A DNA stretch of 25,265 bases, from contig CAMPET010000315.1 of the NCBI GenBank assembly GCA_946803715.1, positions 768-26,032 on the forward strand, given 5' to 3'. Of this stretch, positions 10,808-19,232 are shown in pieces. Made by a program: the position numbers and the translations under genes. The notes beneath the pieces were generated by a model. It saw nothing but the letters and a program-made list of their open reading frames with translations. It was not told the DNA's origin and did not search any database. Numbering within the stretch: the stretch's first letter is position 1; the number at the start of each line of letters is the position of its first letter. Source of the DNA: Beroe ovata (lineage: Eukaryota; Ctenophora; Nuda; Beroida; Beroidae).

Positions 10808-13800
10808 GTCATACATAACGGGGTCAACCTCATTTCCGCCCTGAAAGGGCTCCATCCCTCCTCTGGCCCTGGTCCCGACGGGGTGTCAGCAGTGTTCCTA
10901 CAGCAGTGCAGTAACGAAGTTGCTGACCCTCTCACCCTTCTCTGGAGTGAGTCCCTGGAAATTCGGAAGGTCCAGGATTTCTACAAGCGGGCCAATATCA
11001 TCTCTCTACACAAGAAGGGTCCGAATTCCGACCCTACAAATCACTGTCCAATGTCCATGACCTCTCACATCATAAAATCGCTTGAGCGGGTCATAACAAA
11101 ATCACCTAGTGACTCTCATTGAGCAAAAATATCCTATCGGACAACGTACATGACTCCCAAGCTGGCCGTAGTTGCCATTCAGGGACTCCTACAGGACTCG
11201 TCCATAGATACAATCTTCCTGGACTTCTCCCGTACTTTCGACAAAGTCGATCACCTACTCCTGCTCTCAAAAATGGCTCTATAGGGTTTCACACCGTCCT
11301 GGCTCCAATTCTGTCCTTGATATTTGTGAACGACCTCGAAGACGTCATCATCCACTCAATGATTCGCTTCTTTGCAGACGACACGCGTCTCTCTAAGCTC
11401 ATCAAGTCCACCGAGGATATGCAGCTCCTCCAGTCCGACCTGTCTGCAGCGATATCATGGGCCAGACGGAACAACCTCCTACTACATGACAAGATGTTCG
11501 AAGTTCGACCAGCGTGAGAGATCTCGGTACCATCTTGTCCAATGACCAGTCCTGGTCCACTGTCCAGCCACAAAGCCACGATTGCCTCCGGGGGTGAAAC
11601 ATGGCCAGTTGGGTATTGAGTGACTTCAGCTGGAGGGATCGAACTACCAAGCCGGCAGTGGTTTCGATTGCGTTGCCACTTTCCGCTTTCGAATCCGATT
11701 ATAAAAACACCTTGATACCTCCGATAACAAGTCAGTAACACATAGATACACATACACACACCAACACACACACAGACACACACACAGACATAGACACACA
11801 TAAACGAACAGCATGCCAACATACACACACATACACACTCATACACACAAACACACANACACACACACACAGACATAGACACATAAACACAGCATGCAAA
11901 CACACACATCACACAGTACTAAGACACACTCACAAGATTGTCCCCAGTCGTGGAGTGGTTTGGTCGTATAAATCCCTGTGCAGATGCTTCTTTCGCTGGA
12001 ATTATGAAGCAAGGAGCTGAGGACTGTGGATGGGTTACACTTTCAACTTTTATAACACCGTTCATGGTGGAACCGTCTGTCTTTTTCACCTCATTCACCT
12101 CCTCCTCCTTTTCATTGAATATCTGAAGAGCAAATTTCTGAATAGCAAGTACGAGACATGTCTCTGTTTCGAGCATACTTTACACGGAACACCTATTACC
12201 TGACTGTGATGTATGATCAGACAGCTCATGGCTCTAGTGATAGTTGGCTGTCTCTGCAGAGCCTCCAAATCATTTTCTATCCTGAACAGATTGGGTCCGA
12301 AAACTATGGCGAGGGAGGAGTCAGTCATCTTAGTTTCCGCCACATTTTGCCCCACTTCATGGAGAAATGAACAGAGGTAGCGAAGTAGACTGAAGTTAGC
12401 AGCTGGTAGTGTCTTGCAGCATGCCTTGATGCTATCAACAAGCTCTGATTCAGATAGATATTGGTTCTCTGTGATAGCTAGGATTTCCTGCGAGACCTAG
12501 ATATTGAAACTTTAGGAAAATAGAAATGTTTTTACACAATTCAAACACTTAACAGTGCCAAACGGGTAGGTCTACAACGTAATGCAATAATCATAAAAAC
12601 CTCTTCAGGGATAAGTGGCTCTGGCAACTCTCGGAAAAACATTTTGAATACTGAGGTCACGACGCTGACGTCATGGGAAGATGCAGAAAGATTCCCAGTT
12701 CCACTCTGATCGAATTCACTTCTCAGCTGTTCAATCAATCGTCTGTTGCCGCTGACTCGGAAGAGACCCTCCTCTGAAATTATTAGTGATTTTGCAAGGT
12801 AGGTACTGTACGTTGGCTTTATTAATTATTGAGGTATAGAGATGATATCTATGGTTATGGGAGTGTACTGTGTAGCTTTCATTGCAAATGGCAATTAGAC
12901 ACTCTTATCAGGGCGCTGGCAAGCGCCCGCAGCCACGGAAACAATTGGCGTGGTCCCGGCCCGGAGGACCGGGAGCACTGTTCGAGGCCCGAAGGGCAGT
13001 ATTGTTTCGAACAGATATGAAGTCCCAAAGTAATGATTAAGTCATTACGTGTGTTTGTAAAAACAAGTTTGCCAGCGTCTACTATATAAAAATGTACCAA
13101 ATCGCGAAACTCGCGATTTTCGGGTAACAGTTTACAGTACGGAATACCCAACTTCTAGAATACCCAATGTCGCGAATACCCAACGTCGCGAATACCCAAC
13201 AGAATTGTTGGGTATTCGCGACTTGGGTATTCCGTGCATGATGTCCGGAATACCCAACTCATTACAGCAGTAGAAGGTGATGTGAGCCGCCCTTAATTAC
13301 TGCTGTGTCACGTGACTTAATCGAGTCACGTGACCTTATACCGCTCTAGATGTTTGCCTTGTCACTTGACTCAATCGGATCCCATGACCCTAATCAGAAC
13401 ATAACATGCATCATTGCAGTAACTTATCGCTAATCAGTTGGGTATTCACGACCTTGGGTATTCAGGGCATGGTGTCCCGAATGCCCAACTCGGTAATTCC
13501 TGTTGGGTATTCGCGACGTTGGGTATTCCCGACATTGGGTTTTCCAGAAGTTGGGTATTCCGTACCCCAATCCGATTTTCGTGACGTCATTACACCATGT
13601 AAATGACGTCGGTAAATCATAAAAATTTGCACAGCTTGTCTCTATGTCAAGAAGAACGAATGTTGAAAATTTCATGTAAATCGGCCGAACCGTTTCTTCA
13701 GCAAAAAATAGTGAAATTAATTCAAAAACCTTATTTTGAGCCCCGAGTCGTCTCGACTCGACTCGACCCGACCATAAAACGGGGGGCGAGTAAACTCGAG

Positions 13801-15738
13801 AACCATATGAGATAGAGACTTGAACGATACGGCATATTCAGGAGCGTGCATAAGGCTATGTTAAAATTTTTGACACTTGAATCTTAATTGCTTAATTGAC
13901 CAATTAAAGTAGTAAATGCTCATATCTCGGAAACGAAAAGTGTTAGCAGCGTTATTTAAACGGGATATATAACCTACACTCAAGGCGCGTAAACTGAGCT
14001 GTGATTACATTTTCGTTCCCAATGCCTTAATTGGTTGATTGGACAATTGAAGTAATTAACGCTTATATCTCGATAACAGATCGTGTTAGCAACGCCATTT
14101 TAGCGGCATATTATACCTCCAGTCACGGTGCGTCCACTGAGCTGTATTCACAATTTCGTTCTTAATTGGTTAATTGACCAATCAAAGCAGCTTTATTTAT
14201 ACGGCATATGGAAGTTCTGGTAGCGGTTGGTGTATTAAGCCATCTAAGGATTATTGTGTCTGGTATCTCAATTAGTTGGTTGGTCAATTGAAGTAACCAA
14301 TGCCTATATGTCGGGAACGGAAAGTGTGAGCAGCGCCAATTAAACGGCATATAAAACCTCCAATCACTGTACGTGTGCTGGGCTGTGTTAAAATTTTTGT
14401 TCCCGATGCCGTAATCGGTTAATTGACCAATTAAAGTAATTATCGCTTCTACCTATCTCGGGAACAGAAATTTTAGCGGCACCAAGTTAACGACATACAA
14501 AACCTCCACTCGCGGTGCGTTTACTGAGCTGTTCTAACATTCTCGGTTCCGATGTCGTATTTGGTTAATTGATCAATCAAAGTAATTAACGTTTATATCT
14601 CGGGAATGGAAAGTGTTAGCAACGCCATATTAACCGCATAATAAACCTCCACTCCCAGTGTGTGCACTGAGCTGTATTTACATTTTTGTTCCCGATGCCC
14701 TAATTAGTTAATTGACCAATCAAAGCAAATAACGCTCATAGCTCAGGAACTAAAAAAGGCAGAAGCTCAATTTCGGCGGCATGAGAAAGTCGCTACGAAA
14801 AACAGTGATATTATACCCAAAATCAATTGAGAATTGCTTGAGTTTCGCAGCCACTCAAATGCGTATAAATGATGTGATATGGAATTCATCCGTAGCCCGT
14901 CCGTGGTGGTGACCTTTGGTTAGAAGAAACATGCAAAAAATCTGGGTTAACCTGTTTCGCAAGCATTTTTAATCATTTTTTTGGATGAATACTAGACTCC
15001 ATCATTTTGACTCAATGGAGGTAACAGGAATCGTTTTCATATAATGGATGTTGAGAAAGCGTAGTATATGAGGGCAGTGGACACAATTATTCGAAGCTTG
15101 GTGTGACTTCATACGAGAAAAGAATGCATATATTTTACACAACATAACATGGCAACCTTGCAAAAAATCCTGGTGTTTCAACTCCTCCAGGTTGATATAA
15201 ACGCAGACAGGCTTGAACTGTCTTATTCCTTTATATTATAGACATCTACATATTGATTGATTTTGAATATGGTGTCAGTTATTAAAATTAAGCTTCATTA
15301 CTTTGTCGCAGAGACCATATTCAAAATCAATCAGTATCAGTTATGCGACTTATAAACAGTGATCCGATCGGTTGCTGACTATTGTTATAGATGATGTCAT
15401 GTAGGTACAGAATTGTCAGTAGTAATCAGTTCTAACCATGTAAACCATGGTGACGAATGAATTCTGCACACTCAATCACTATATTGGGAACATTTGCAGC
15501 ATTGTCAGACTTTGCTGTGAGATGGTCTAGTGGGACACCAAAAATTCTTCCTTTGAATGGTAGCTGAAAATGGGAATAGTGGAATTGAATTCTCATTCTT
15601 ATTTGATAAAATGATAACAGGAAGGTAGATAACACGTTGATTAGTATAAGCTTAGTTCAGAAAATGTGGAGACAGGAGAAAACTTACATTCTTCTTCCGA
15701 ACATTTGGACTAAGACCCACACGTCTAACTAAATCCAT
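7577..15738 (-). CDS. FAM13: FAM13-family RhoGAP protein, six exons
   Basis: Exons in transcript order: 15688-15738, 15437-15563, 12601-12773, 12200-12496, 11934-12137 and 7577-8968, giving 747 aa. The joins preserve frame (phases 0, 1, 0, 0, 0). The RhoGAP domain (about residues 20-230) would stimulate GTP hydrolysis by Rho-type GTPases; it shows IFGVPLDHL, the arginine finger in GLFRVSGN (R65), FFRELPEPLIP, LLRYLCSFLHEV and LAIVFGPNLF. A Ser/Asn-rich linker follows. The C-terminal FAM13 region has three related charged coiled segments at about 488-540, 567-626 and 671-739, including HGRPKTKDQKDLMRPIYDRY and the KEDRGP...EYKRVKAKIRL block. This domain pairing is diagnostic of FAM13; A/B/C paralogues postdate early animals. 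The first and last exons carry good start and stop codons. Intron 3 uses a weak donor, GAG|GTTTTT, but that join keeps the expected RhoGAP spacing. Introns 1, 3 and 4 are only 62-124 bp, whereas introns 2 and 5 (2.7 and 3.0 kb) are packed with repeats. Confidence 0.9.
9664..10684. mobile_element. About 1-kb non-autonomous DNA transposon with 19-bp TIRs
   Basis: The first 19 bases (GGGGGTAAGGCAAACTTTG, 9664-9682) are the exact reverse complement of 10665-10683. ATACA lies close outside both ends and may be a 5-bp target duplication, though the left copy is separated from the TIR by a few G/C bases. Inside each end is a longer segment in direct orientation (9684-9741 and 10617-10675, sharing GGCAAAGACTTTTG and AAAAAAGTGGGAATTC), and GGCAAA/TTTGCC is repeated many times. 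No transposase frame is visible, so it is non-autonomous. It inserted into a CA-rich tract within a FAM13 intron. Confidence 0.75.
10689..10806 (+). repeat. CA microsatellite interrupted by a 26-base assembly gap
   Basis: CA-rich sequence surrounds a run of N at 10732-10757. The true repeat length here is unknown. Confidence 0.95.
10817..11627 (+). pseudogene. Broken reverse transcriptase of a non-LTR (LINE) retrotransposon
   Basis: Translated pieces in different frames follow the order of a LINE reverse transcriptase. First comes GPGPDGVSAVFL and then an ANIISLHKKG...DPTNH block (10817 to about 11105). Next is FLDFSRTFDKVDHLLL (about 11217-11267), then a VLAPILSLIFVNDLED segment with the catalytic FADD box (about 11297-11385). 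Last are a C-terminal SAAISWARRNNLLLH segment and MASWVLSDF (11601-11627). Frameshifts and stop codons separate these parts, and endonuclease and ORF1 are missing, so this is a dead 5'-truncated copy. It lies antisense to FAM13 in intron 5, next to a CA microsatellite. Confidence 0.88.
11640..11700 (-). repeat. Possible SINE fragment with a B-box-like motif
   Basis: Read on the minus strand, the segment contains GTTCGATCCC, matching the RNA polymerase III B-box, preceded by sequence loosely resembling a tRNA anticodon arm. The A-box is poor and the ends are undefined, so this is a weak call. Confidence 0.25.
11745..11933 (+). repeat. Degenerate CA-rich tract
   Basis: Imperfect CA repeats with ACAGACATAGACACA-type variants, containing a single ambiguous base at 11858. 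It ends right at the exon-5 donor of FAM13, so the 5' part of intron 5 is purely repetitive. Confidence 0.9.
12910..13048. repeat. Cluster of GC-rich short hairpins
   Basis: Several self-complementary motifs follow each other: GGCGCT/AGCGCC at about 12912-12928, GGTCC/GGACC near 12952-12972, CTGTTCGA/TTCGAACAG at about 12978-13016 and GTAATGA/TCATTAC at 13030-13048. The density suggests a mobile element remnant adjoining the fold-back element to its right. Confidence 0.5.
13099..13119. repeat. Perfect 9-bp-arm hairpin
   Basis: AAATCGCGA and TCGCGATTT are perfect reverse complements around the 3-base loop AAC. It sits just outside the left arm of the fold-back element. Confidence 0.8.
13137..13565. 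mobile_element. Fold-back element with arms made of GTTGGGTATTC units
   Basis: The left arm (about 13137-13262) and right arm (about 13435-13565) are reverse complements with some divergence, both bounded outside by GTAC. Each arm holds seven copies of a roughly 11-16 base unit GTTGGGTATTC(G/C), some flipped within the arm. The roughly 170-bp centre carries a strong palindrome at 13307-13334. There is no coding capacity. The architecture of long inverted arms built of short direct repeats is that of fold-back type DNA elements. Confidence 0.75.
13307..13334. repeat. 28-bp near-perfect palindrome with two CACGTG cores
   Basis: GTCACGTGACT and AGTCACGTGAC form inverted arms around a short centre, each containing the E-box CACGTG. 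It is central to the fold-back element. The same core could bind bHLH factors, but its place inside a repeat argues for an element-derived feature. Confidence 0.7.
13862..14780 (+). repeat. Tandem array of about 140-bp repeats, roughly seven copies
   Basis: A recurring block TTAATTGACCAATTAAAGTA recurs near 13890, 14037, 14170, 14278, 14418, 14566 and 14708, so the period is mostly 135-150 bp with one unit shortened to about 108 bp. Each unit continues with a TATCTCGGGAACGGAAAGTG-like block, then a GGCATATAAAACCTCCACTC-like block, then CACTGAGCTGT and TTTTTGTTCCCGATGCC. Units differ by many substitutions, so the array is old. Confidence 0.9.
15249..15335. repeat. Inverted repeat with 18-bp perfect arms
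   Basis: ATTGATTTTGAATATGGT, inside 15249-15272, is matched exactly by ACCATATTCAAAATCAAT, inside 15312-15335, across a loop of about 40 bases. It lies in FAM13 intron 2. Confidence 0.8.
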
Positions 15739-15993
15739 GATACATTCTGTTCATCATTCACATTCTTCCTCGATTATAGAAAAGTGAGTTATATTTAGGA
15801 CAGTGAGTAGTAGTTATCTTTTCTACCTATTGTAGCTATATATTCATAAAGAACAATCTAGAATGCACCAATCTGTACAAATCTGCTTCTTTGTTATCTA
15901 AAACATATCAAAAGATTATAAAGAACTGGGCTGAGAAGGTAATGAGAAGTGCAAATGATTGATAGCTTTAAGAGCAGTAAAAGAAGATTATTG

Positions 15994-16513
15994 ATAAGAA
16001 GAACTTGCTTCAGAAATTACTGAAGTTGGTACCCATCTGTGTAGCACAGAAAATCTATGACTTGGGTATTTGAATGTGAGGTCATAGTGGTCAATTCGCA
16101 TTCAATAATGATTGACAGAAATTAACAACTGAGCTCTGACTGCTTTTTAAATTTATTCAATTTCATGACTTCAGTGCAATAAGCAGCTCCTTATTCAACC
16201 CTACCACCCAGTTTTCTGTAGATGAGTGAACTAGCAGGCTGCATAGGCTTGAGCTAAATCTCACCCTGAGCTGAGTAGTTTACTGGGTGGGAATCAAATC
16301 TATGATTCATTTAAAAGCCCAGTGGCTATACCTCTACACCATCAAAAGGTACGGGGTACCTATGGCATAAACTTGTTGATATAAACATTTTCTTAGGTAT
16401 GCTAAATGTCATCTAAACTCTAAAGCAAGCAGATCTATGGTGAGAGAGAGAGGTCCCATGCCATACCACATACCATCTAAATGTGGTAAAGTTTAATCAA
16501 TTTTTCGTACAGG
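15994..16513 (+). repeat. 520-bp exact direct repeat, copy 1
   Basis: By eye this is base-for-base identical to 17289-17808. Copy 2 is bracketed by single N characters, so the repeat probably comes from assembly rather than biology. Confidence 0.95.
16149..16350 (-). repeat. tRNA-derived SINE
   Basis: Read on the minus strand, it starts with a tRNA-like head: an A-box-like TGGTGTAGAGGTA near 16341-16328, an anticodon-loop-like CTTTTAA (UUU, lysine-like), and a B-box-like TTTGATTCCCACC near 16299-16287. An unrelated body follows, ending in A-rich sequence near 16150. This order (tRNA head, body, A-rich tail) defines SINEs. The head is too degenerate for a working tRNA. An exact copy lies within the duplicated block. 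Confidence 0.6.
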
Positions 16514-17256
16514 TTTTCGCTTCGAGTTTAGATGAATGATCGGATCTGGCTTGACGATATCTACTGCCTGTCCAGTCCATTGCTTTTCGCGCGTGCTGTT
16601 ATCGACGGCAAAAAACAATTGTCAAAATTTATCTGACCTAGGTTTTTTTGCGCGCGCCTCGGCCTCCATCGAATGCCTATTTCGGGCTATAATGAAGGTG
16701 CGCGCCGCGCAAAAAACAGAGGTCAGATAAAAACTGACATGTCAGATTTTATGCTTCACGATAATGTGTGCACACGTTGCGCGCCCCTGTTCTACTCAGT
16801 GAACTGAAAAGTCGTAGAAAGGAGACGCGCAGCGCGCGCGGAGTATTTGGGTCACGCAGCGCGGGAACACGATAATGATATTGACAACGAGACAAGCTTC
16901 GGACTTCAATGAAAGTGCGCGCGCGTGAAGCAGTGCACATGGCACATATAAACCGCTATAATTCAAAACCGCTGATGAGAATAAGTTAGCGCCGCGCGCG
17001 CGCGCGCAGAGCGAAATTCTTGACAGGGTCTTTTATCAATCGACAATATATAAATGATATCTGGCAAGATCTTACTTACCGTCACAGACTCTTCCATCTC
17101 TTGTGTTTTAGATAAGAAACGTTCTTAATTTGGGTCCCTTGAAAAAAGGTTACTTAACAATGATATAACTTTTTGAGTGTTGAGATTGGCACTGAATATA
17201 TTTATATAATATTTGAGTTGATCTTCTTTCGAAAACATTTTATTCTATTCTTTGCA
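16385..17256 (+). repeat. Apparent haplotype A of a repeat-bearing segment
   Basis: The segment aligns along its length with 17810-18560, with substitutions and indels at a level plausible for alleles of a highly polymorphic animal. Shared landmarks include GATGAATGATCGGATCTG, GCGCGCCTCGGCCTCCATCG, ACTGACATGTCAGATTTTAT, TTCAAAACCGCTGATGAGAA and CAATATATAAATGATATCTG. It carries a 111-bp insertion that the partner lacks. Confidence 0.75.
16767..16867 (+). mobile_element. Small GC-rich mobile element, copy 2, haplotype-specific
   Basis: This 101-bp unit is the reverse complement of 4530-4634 except for a 4-bp indel near its middle and small end differences. It is flanked by CACGATAATG at 16757-16766 and 16868-16877. 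The matching place in the second apparent haplotype (about 18165-18174) has a single ACGATAATG and no insert, i.e. an empty site. That pattern identifies the exact boundaries and the target duplication of 9-10 bp. Confidence 0.82.
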
Positions 17257-17288
17257 GGGCGAATAATGTTAGAAGAATTGATGAAAGN

Positions 17289-17808
17289 ATAAGAAGAACT
17301 TGCTTCAGAAATTACTGAAGTTGGTACCCATCTGTGTAGCACAGAAAATCTATGACTTGGGTATTTGAATGTGAGGTCATAGTGGTCAATTCGCATTCAA
17401 TAATGATTGACAGAAATTAACAACTGAGCTCTGACTGCTTTTTAAATTTATTCAATTTCATGACTTCAGTGCAATAAGCAGCTCCTTATTCAACCCTACC
17501 ACCCAGTTTTCTGTAGATGAGTGAACTAGCAGGCTGCATAGGCTTGAGCTAAATCTCACCCTGAGCTGAGTAGTTTACTGGGTGGGAATCAAATCTATGA
17601 TTCATTTAAAAGCCCAGTGGCTATACCTCTACACCATCAAAAGGTACGGGGTACCTATGGCATAAACTTGTTGATATAAACATTTTCTTAGGTATGCTAA
17701 ATGTCATCTAAACTCTAAAGCAAGCAGATCTATGGTGAGAGAGAGAGGTCCCATGCCATACCACATACCATCTAAATGTGGTAAAGTTTAATCAATTTTT
17801 CGTACAGG
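17289..17808 (+). repeat. 520-bp exact direct repeat, copy 2, bracketed by N bases
   Basis: Identical to 15994-16513 and flanked by N at 17288 and 17809. Single-base gaps are a typical artefact of scaffold joining or gap filling. What follows it (17810 onward) is a diverged version of the sequence that follows position 16385. Confidence 0.95.
17444..17645 (-). repeat. tRNA-derived SINE, copy within the duplicated block
   Basis: The same element as at 16149-16350, shifted by exactly 1295 bases as part of the 520-bp exact repeat. It should not be counted as an independent insertion. Confidence 0.6.
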
Positions 17809-17809
17809 N

Positions 17810-18560
17810 ACATTTTCTTAGGTATGCTAAATGTCATCTAAAGCAAGCAGATCTATGGTGAGAGAGAGAGGTCCAATGCCATGCCAAATACCATATAAAT
17901 GTGGTAAAGTTTTATCAATTTTTCGTTTACGTTTTCGCTTCGAGTTTAGATGAATGATCGGATCTGACTTGACAATATCTACTGTCCAGTCCATTGCTTT
18001 TCGCGCGAGCTGTTATCGACGCAAAAAACAGTTGTCAAAATTTATCTGACCTTGGTTTTTTGCGCGCGCCTCGGCCTCCATCGAAGGTCTATAATGAAGG
18101 CGCGCGCAAAATAAACACTAGAGGTCAGATAAAAACTGACATGTCAGATTTTATGTTCATGTTTAACGATAATGATATTAACAACGAGACAACGAGACAA
18201 GCAAGCTTCGAGACAAGCTTCGCGTGAAGCAGTGTAGTTGTACAAATATATACCGCTATAATTCAAAACCGCTGATGAGAATAAGTTATAGCGCCGCGCG
18301 CGCAGAGCGAAATTCTTGACAGGGTCTTTCATCAATCGACAATATATAAATGATATCTGGCAAGATCTTACTTATCGTCACAGACTCTAGCTCTAGCTCT
18401 TCCATCTCTTTGCTCTTGTGTTTTAGATAAGAAAGTTCTTAATTTGGGTACCTTGAAAAAAGGTTACTTAACAATGGTATAACTTTTTGAGTGTTGAGAT
18501 TGGCACTGAATATTTGAGTTGATCTTCTTTCAAAAACATTTTATTTGTTTTTCTATTCTA
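17810..18560 (+). repeat. Apparent haplotype B of the same segment
   Basis: Collinear with 16385-17256 but shorter. It lacks the small mobile element and shows several smaller indels, such as a missing CTAAACT block just after 17830 and an added TCTAGCTCTAGCTC block near 18387. Beyond about 18560 the similarity ends. Confidence 0.75.
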
Positions 18561-18953
18561 TATTCTAATCATCAAATCTCAGATCAGAAATACTCGATTA
18601 GATGAAAATAATTCTATTATCTCTTGATTATTGATTTTAATTCTTGCATCTTGGGTCCTTTTTGAATCATCTTTCAGTCATCTCTTACTTCTCGGAATGG
18701 TATATTTAAAAAAATAAAGACTCATCTCGTACATTTAATTGAATGATTCTATTTAACTTTTTATCAGACTTGTCCATGGTTTTGATATGTTTCAGATGAT
18801 TGAATATTGTAGACAGTGATATAAAGTTTTTATATGTTCTCATCATTTCTATTTAATTTACAACAATTCTGAGTTCGTTGCTACAATTACAGTGATGGTG
18901 TCAGATGTTTCTTAACTGATTTTAGTTAATAATCAAAGAATCATATTGTAATA

Positions 18954-19232
18954 TCAAGTAGTGTTGAAATGCATGAGGTGGCATCTAGTTGGGTCTTCAT
19001 TCATGTATAGGTACGGAACATTTTGGTGCTTAATACTGTTGATGTTTTGACTCACTATGAAGTAAAATGTAGTCAGATTTAATTCAAAAGACAGGGCATC
19101 CTGATTCATACATTCTTCATACCCCATGCTAGTAACATGATTGCTGAGATAGCTTTTGGTAATAGCGATGAGTGGCAGAAGCTTGATTTGCTGATTGTCA
19201 CAAGACATGAGTCCACCATGATATATTCTGTC
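18954..19232 (-). CDS. Doubtful open frame, possibly an exon
   Basis: On the minus strand an acceptor-like CCTTCTATAG is followed by an open frame beginning DRIYHGGLMSCDNQQIKLLP and running about 92 codons, with a donor-like GTGAGT inside at about codon 60. I recognise no family. It cannot be joined to the upstream GCC2/GCC3 exon in frame (phase 0 against phase 1). It may be chance, a decayed gene or an exon of an unseen gene. Confidence 0.2.
   Translation of the reverse strand, partial: DRIYHGGLMSCDNQQIKLLPLIAITKSYLSNHVTSMGYEECMNQDALSFELNLTTFYFIVSQNINSIKHQNVPYLYMNEDPTRCHLMHFNTT

Larger units (their letters stand above)
8969..11933. other. FAM13 intron 5, repeat-filled
   Basis: Bounded by donor CTT|GTGAGT (exon ends at 11934) and acceptor CTCCTCTTCAG (exon starts at 8968), read on the minus strand. 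It contains the TIR element at 9664-10684, the LINE fragment at 10817-11627, CA-rich tracts and an assembly gap. I found no further FAM13 exon inside; 8970-9660 looks like plain intron sequence. Confidence 0.8.
12774..15436. other. FAM13 intron 2, composite of repeats
   Basis: Bounded on the minus strand by donor CATG|GTTAGA (exon ends at 15437) and acceptor TTTCAG (exon starts at 12773). In order of coordinate it holds a GC-rich hairpin block (about 12910-13048), a fold-back element (13137-13565), a GACTC-rich stretch near 13745-13770, a 140-bp repeat array (13862-14780) and a hairpin (15249-15335). No additional exon is supported. Confidence 0.75.
15739..19232. other. Intergenic DNA upstream of FAM13, with duplicated haplotype segments
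   Basis: No confident gene lies here. It contains the FAM13 promoter and 5' UTR (not resolved), a tRNA-like SINE present twice through duplication, a GC-rich dispersed repeat, and an assembly-type duplication marked by single N bases at 17288 and 17809. From about 18560 to 18950 I see only AT-rich sequence. A weak open frame is noted at 18954-19232. Confidence 0.65.

Noticed and set aside
10512-10935. Open frames made of Cys-Val or His-Thr repeats near 10.5-10.9 kb
   Set aside because: They are translations of the CA microsatellite and of the assembly gap.
13862-14780. CRISPR-like array
   Set aside because: Units of about 140 bp are contiguous diverged tandem repeats without unique spacers, and the genome is eukaryotic.
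16287-16341. A functional tRNA-Lys gene
   Set aside because: The A and B boxes are imperfect and the acceptor and D stems do not pair well; a SINE head explains it better.
15994-17808. Genuine recent 520-bp tandem duplication
   Set aside because: Single N bases border the second copy exactly and the following sequence is an allele-like version, so an assembly cause is more likely.
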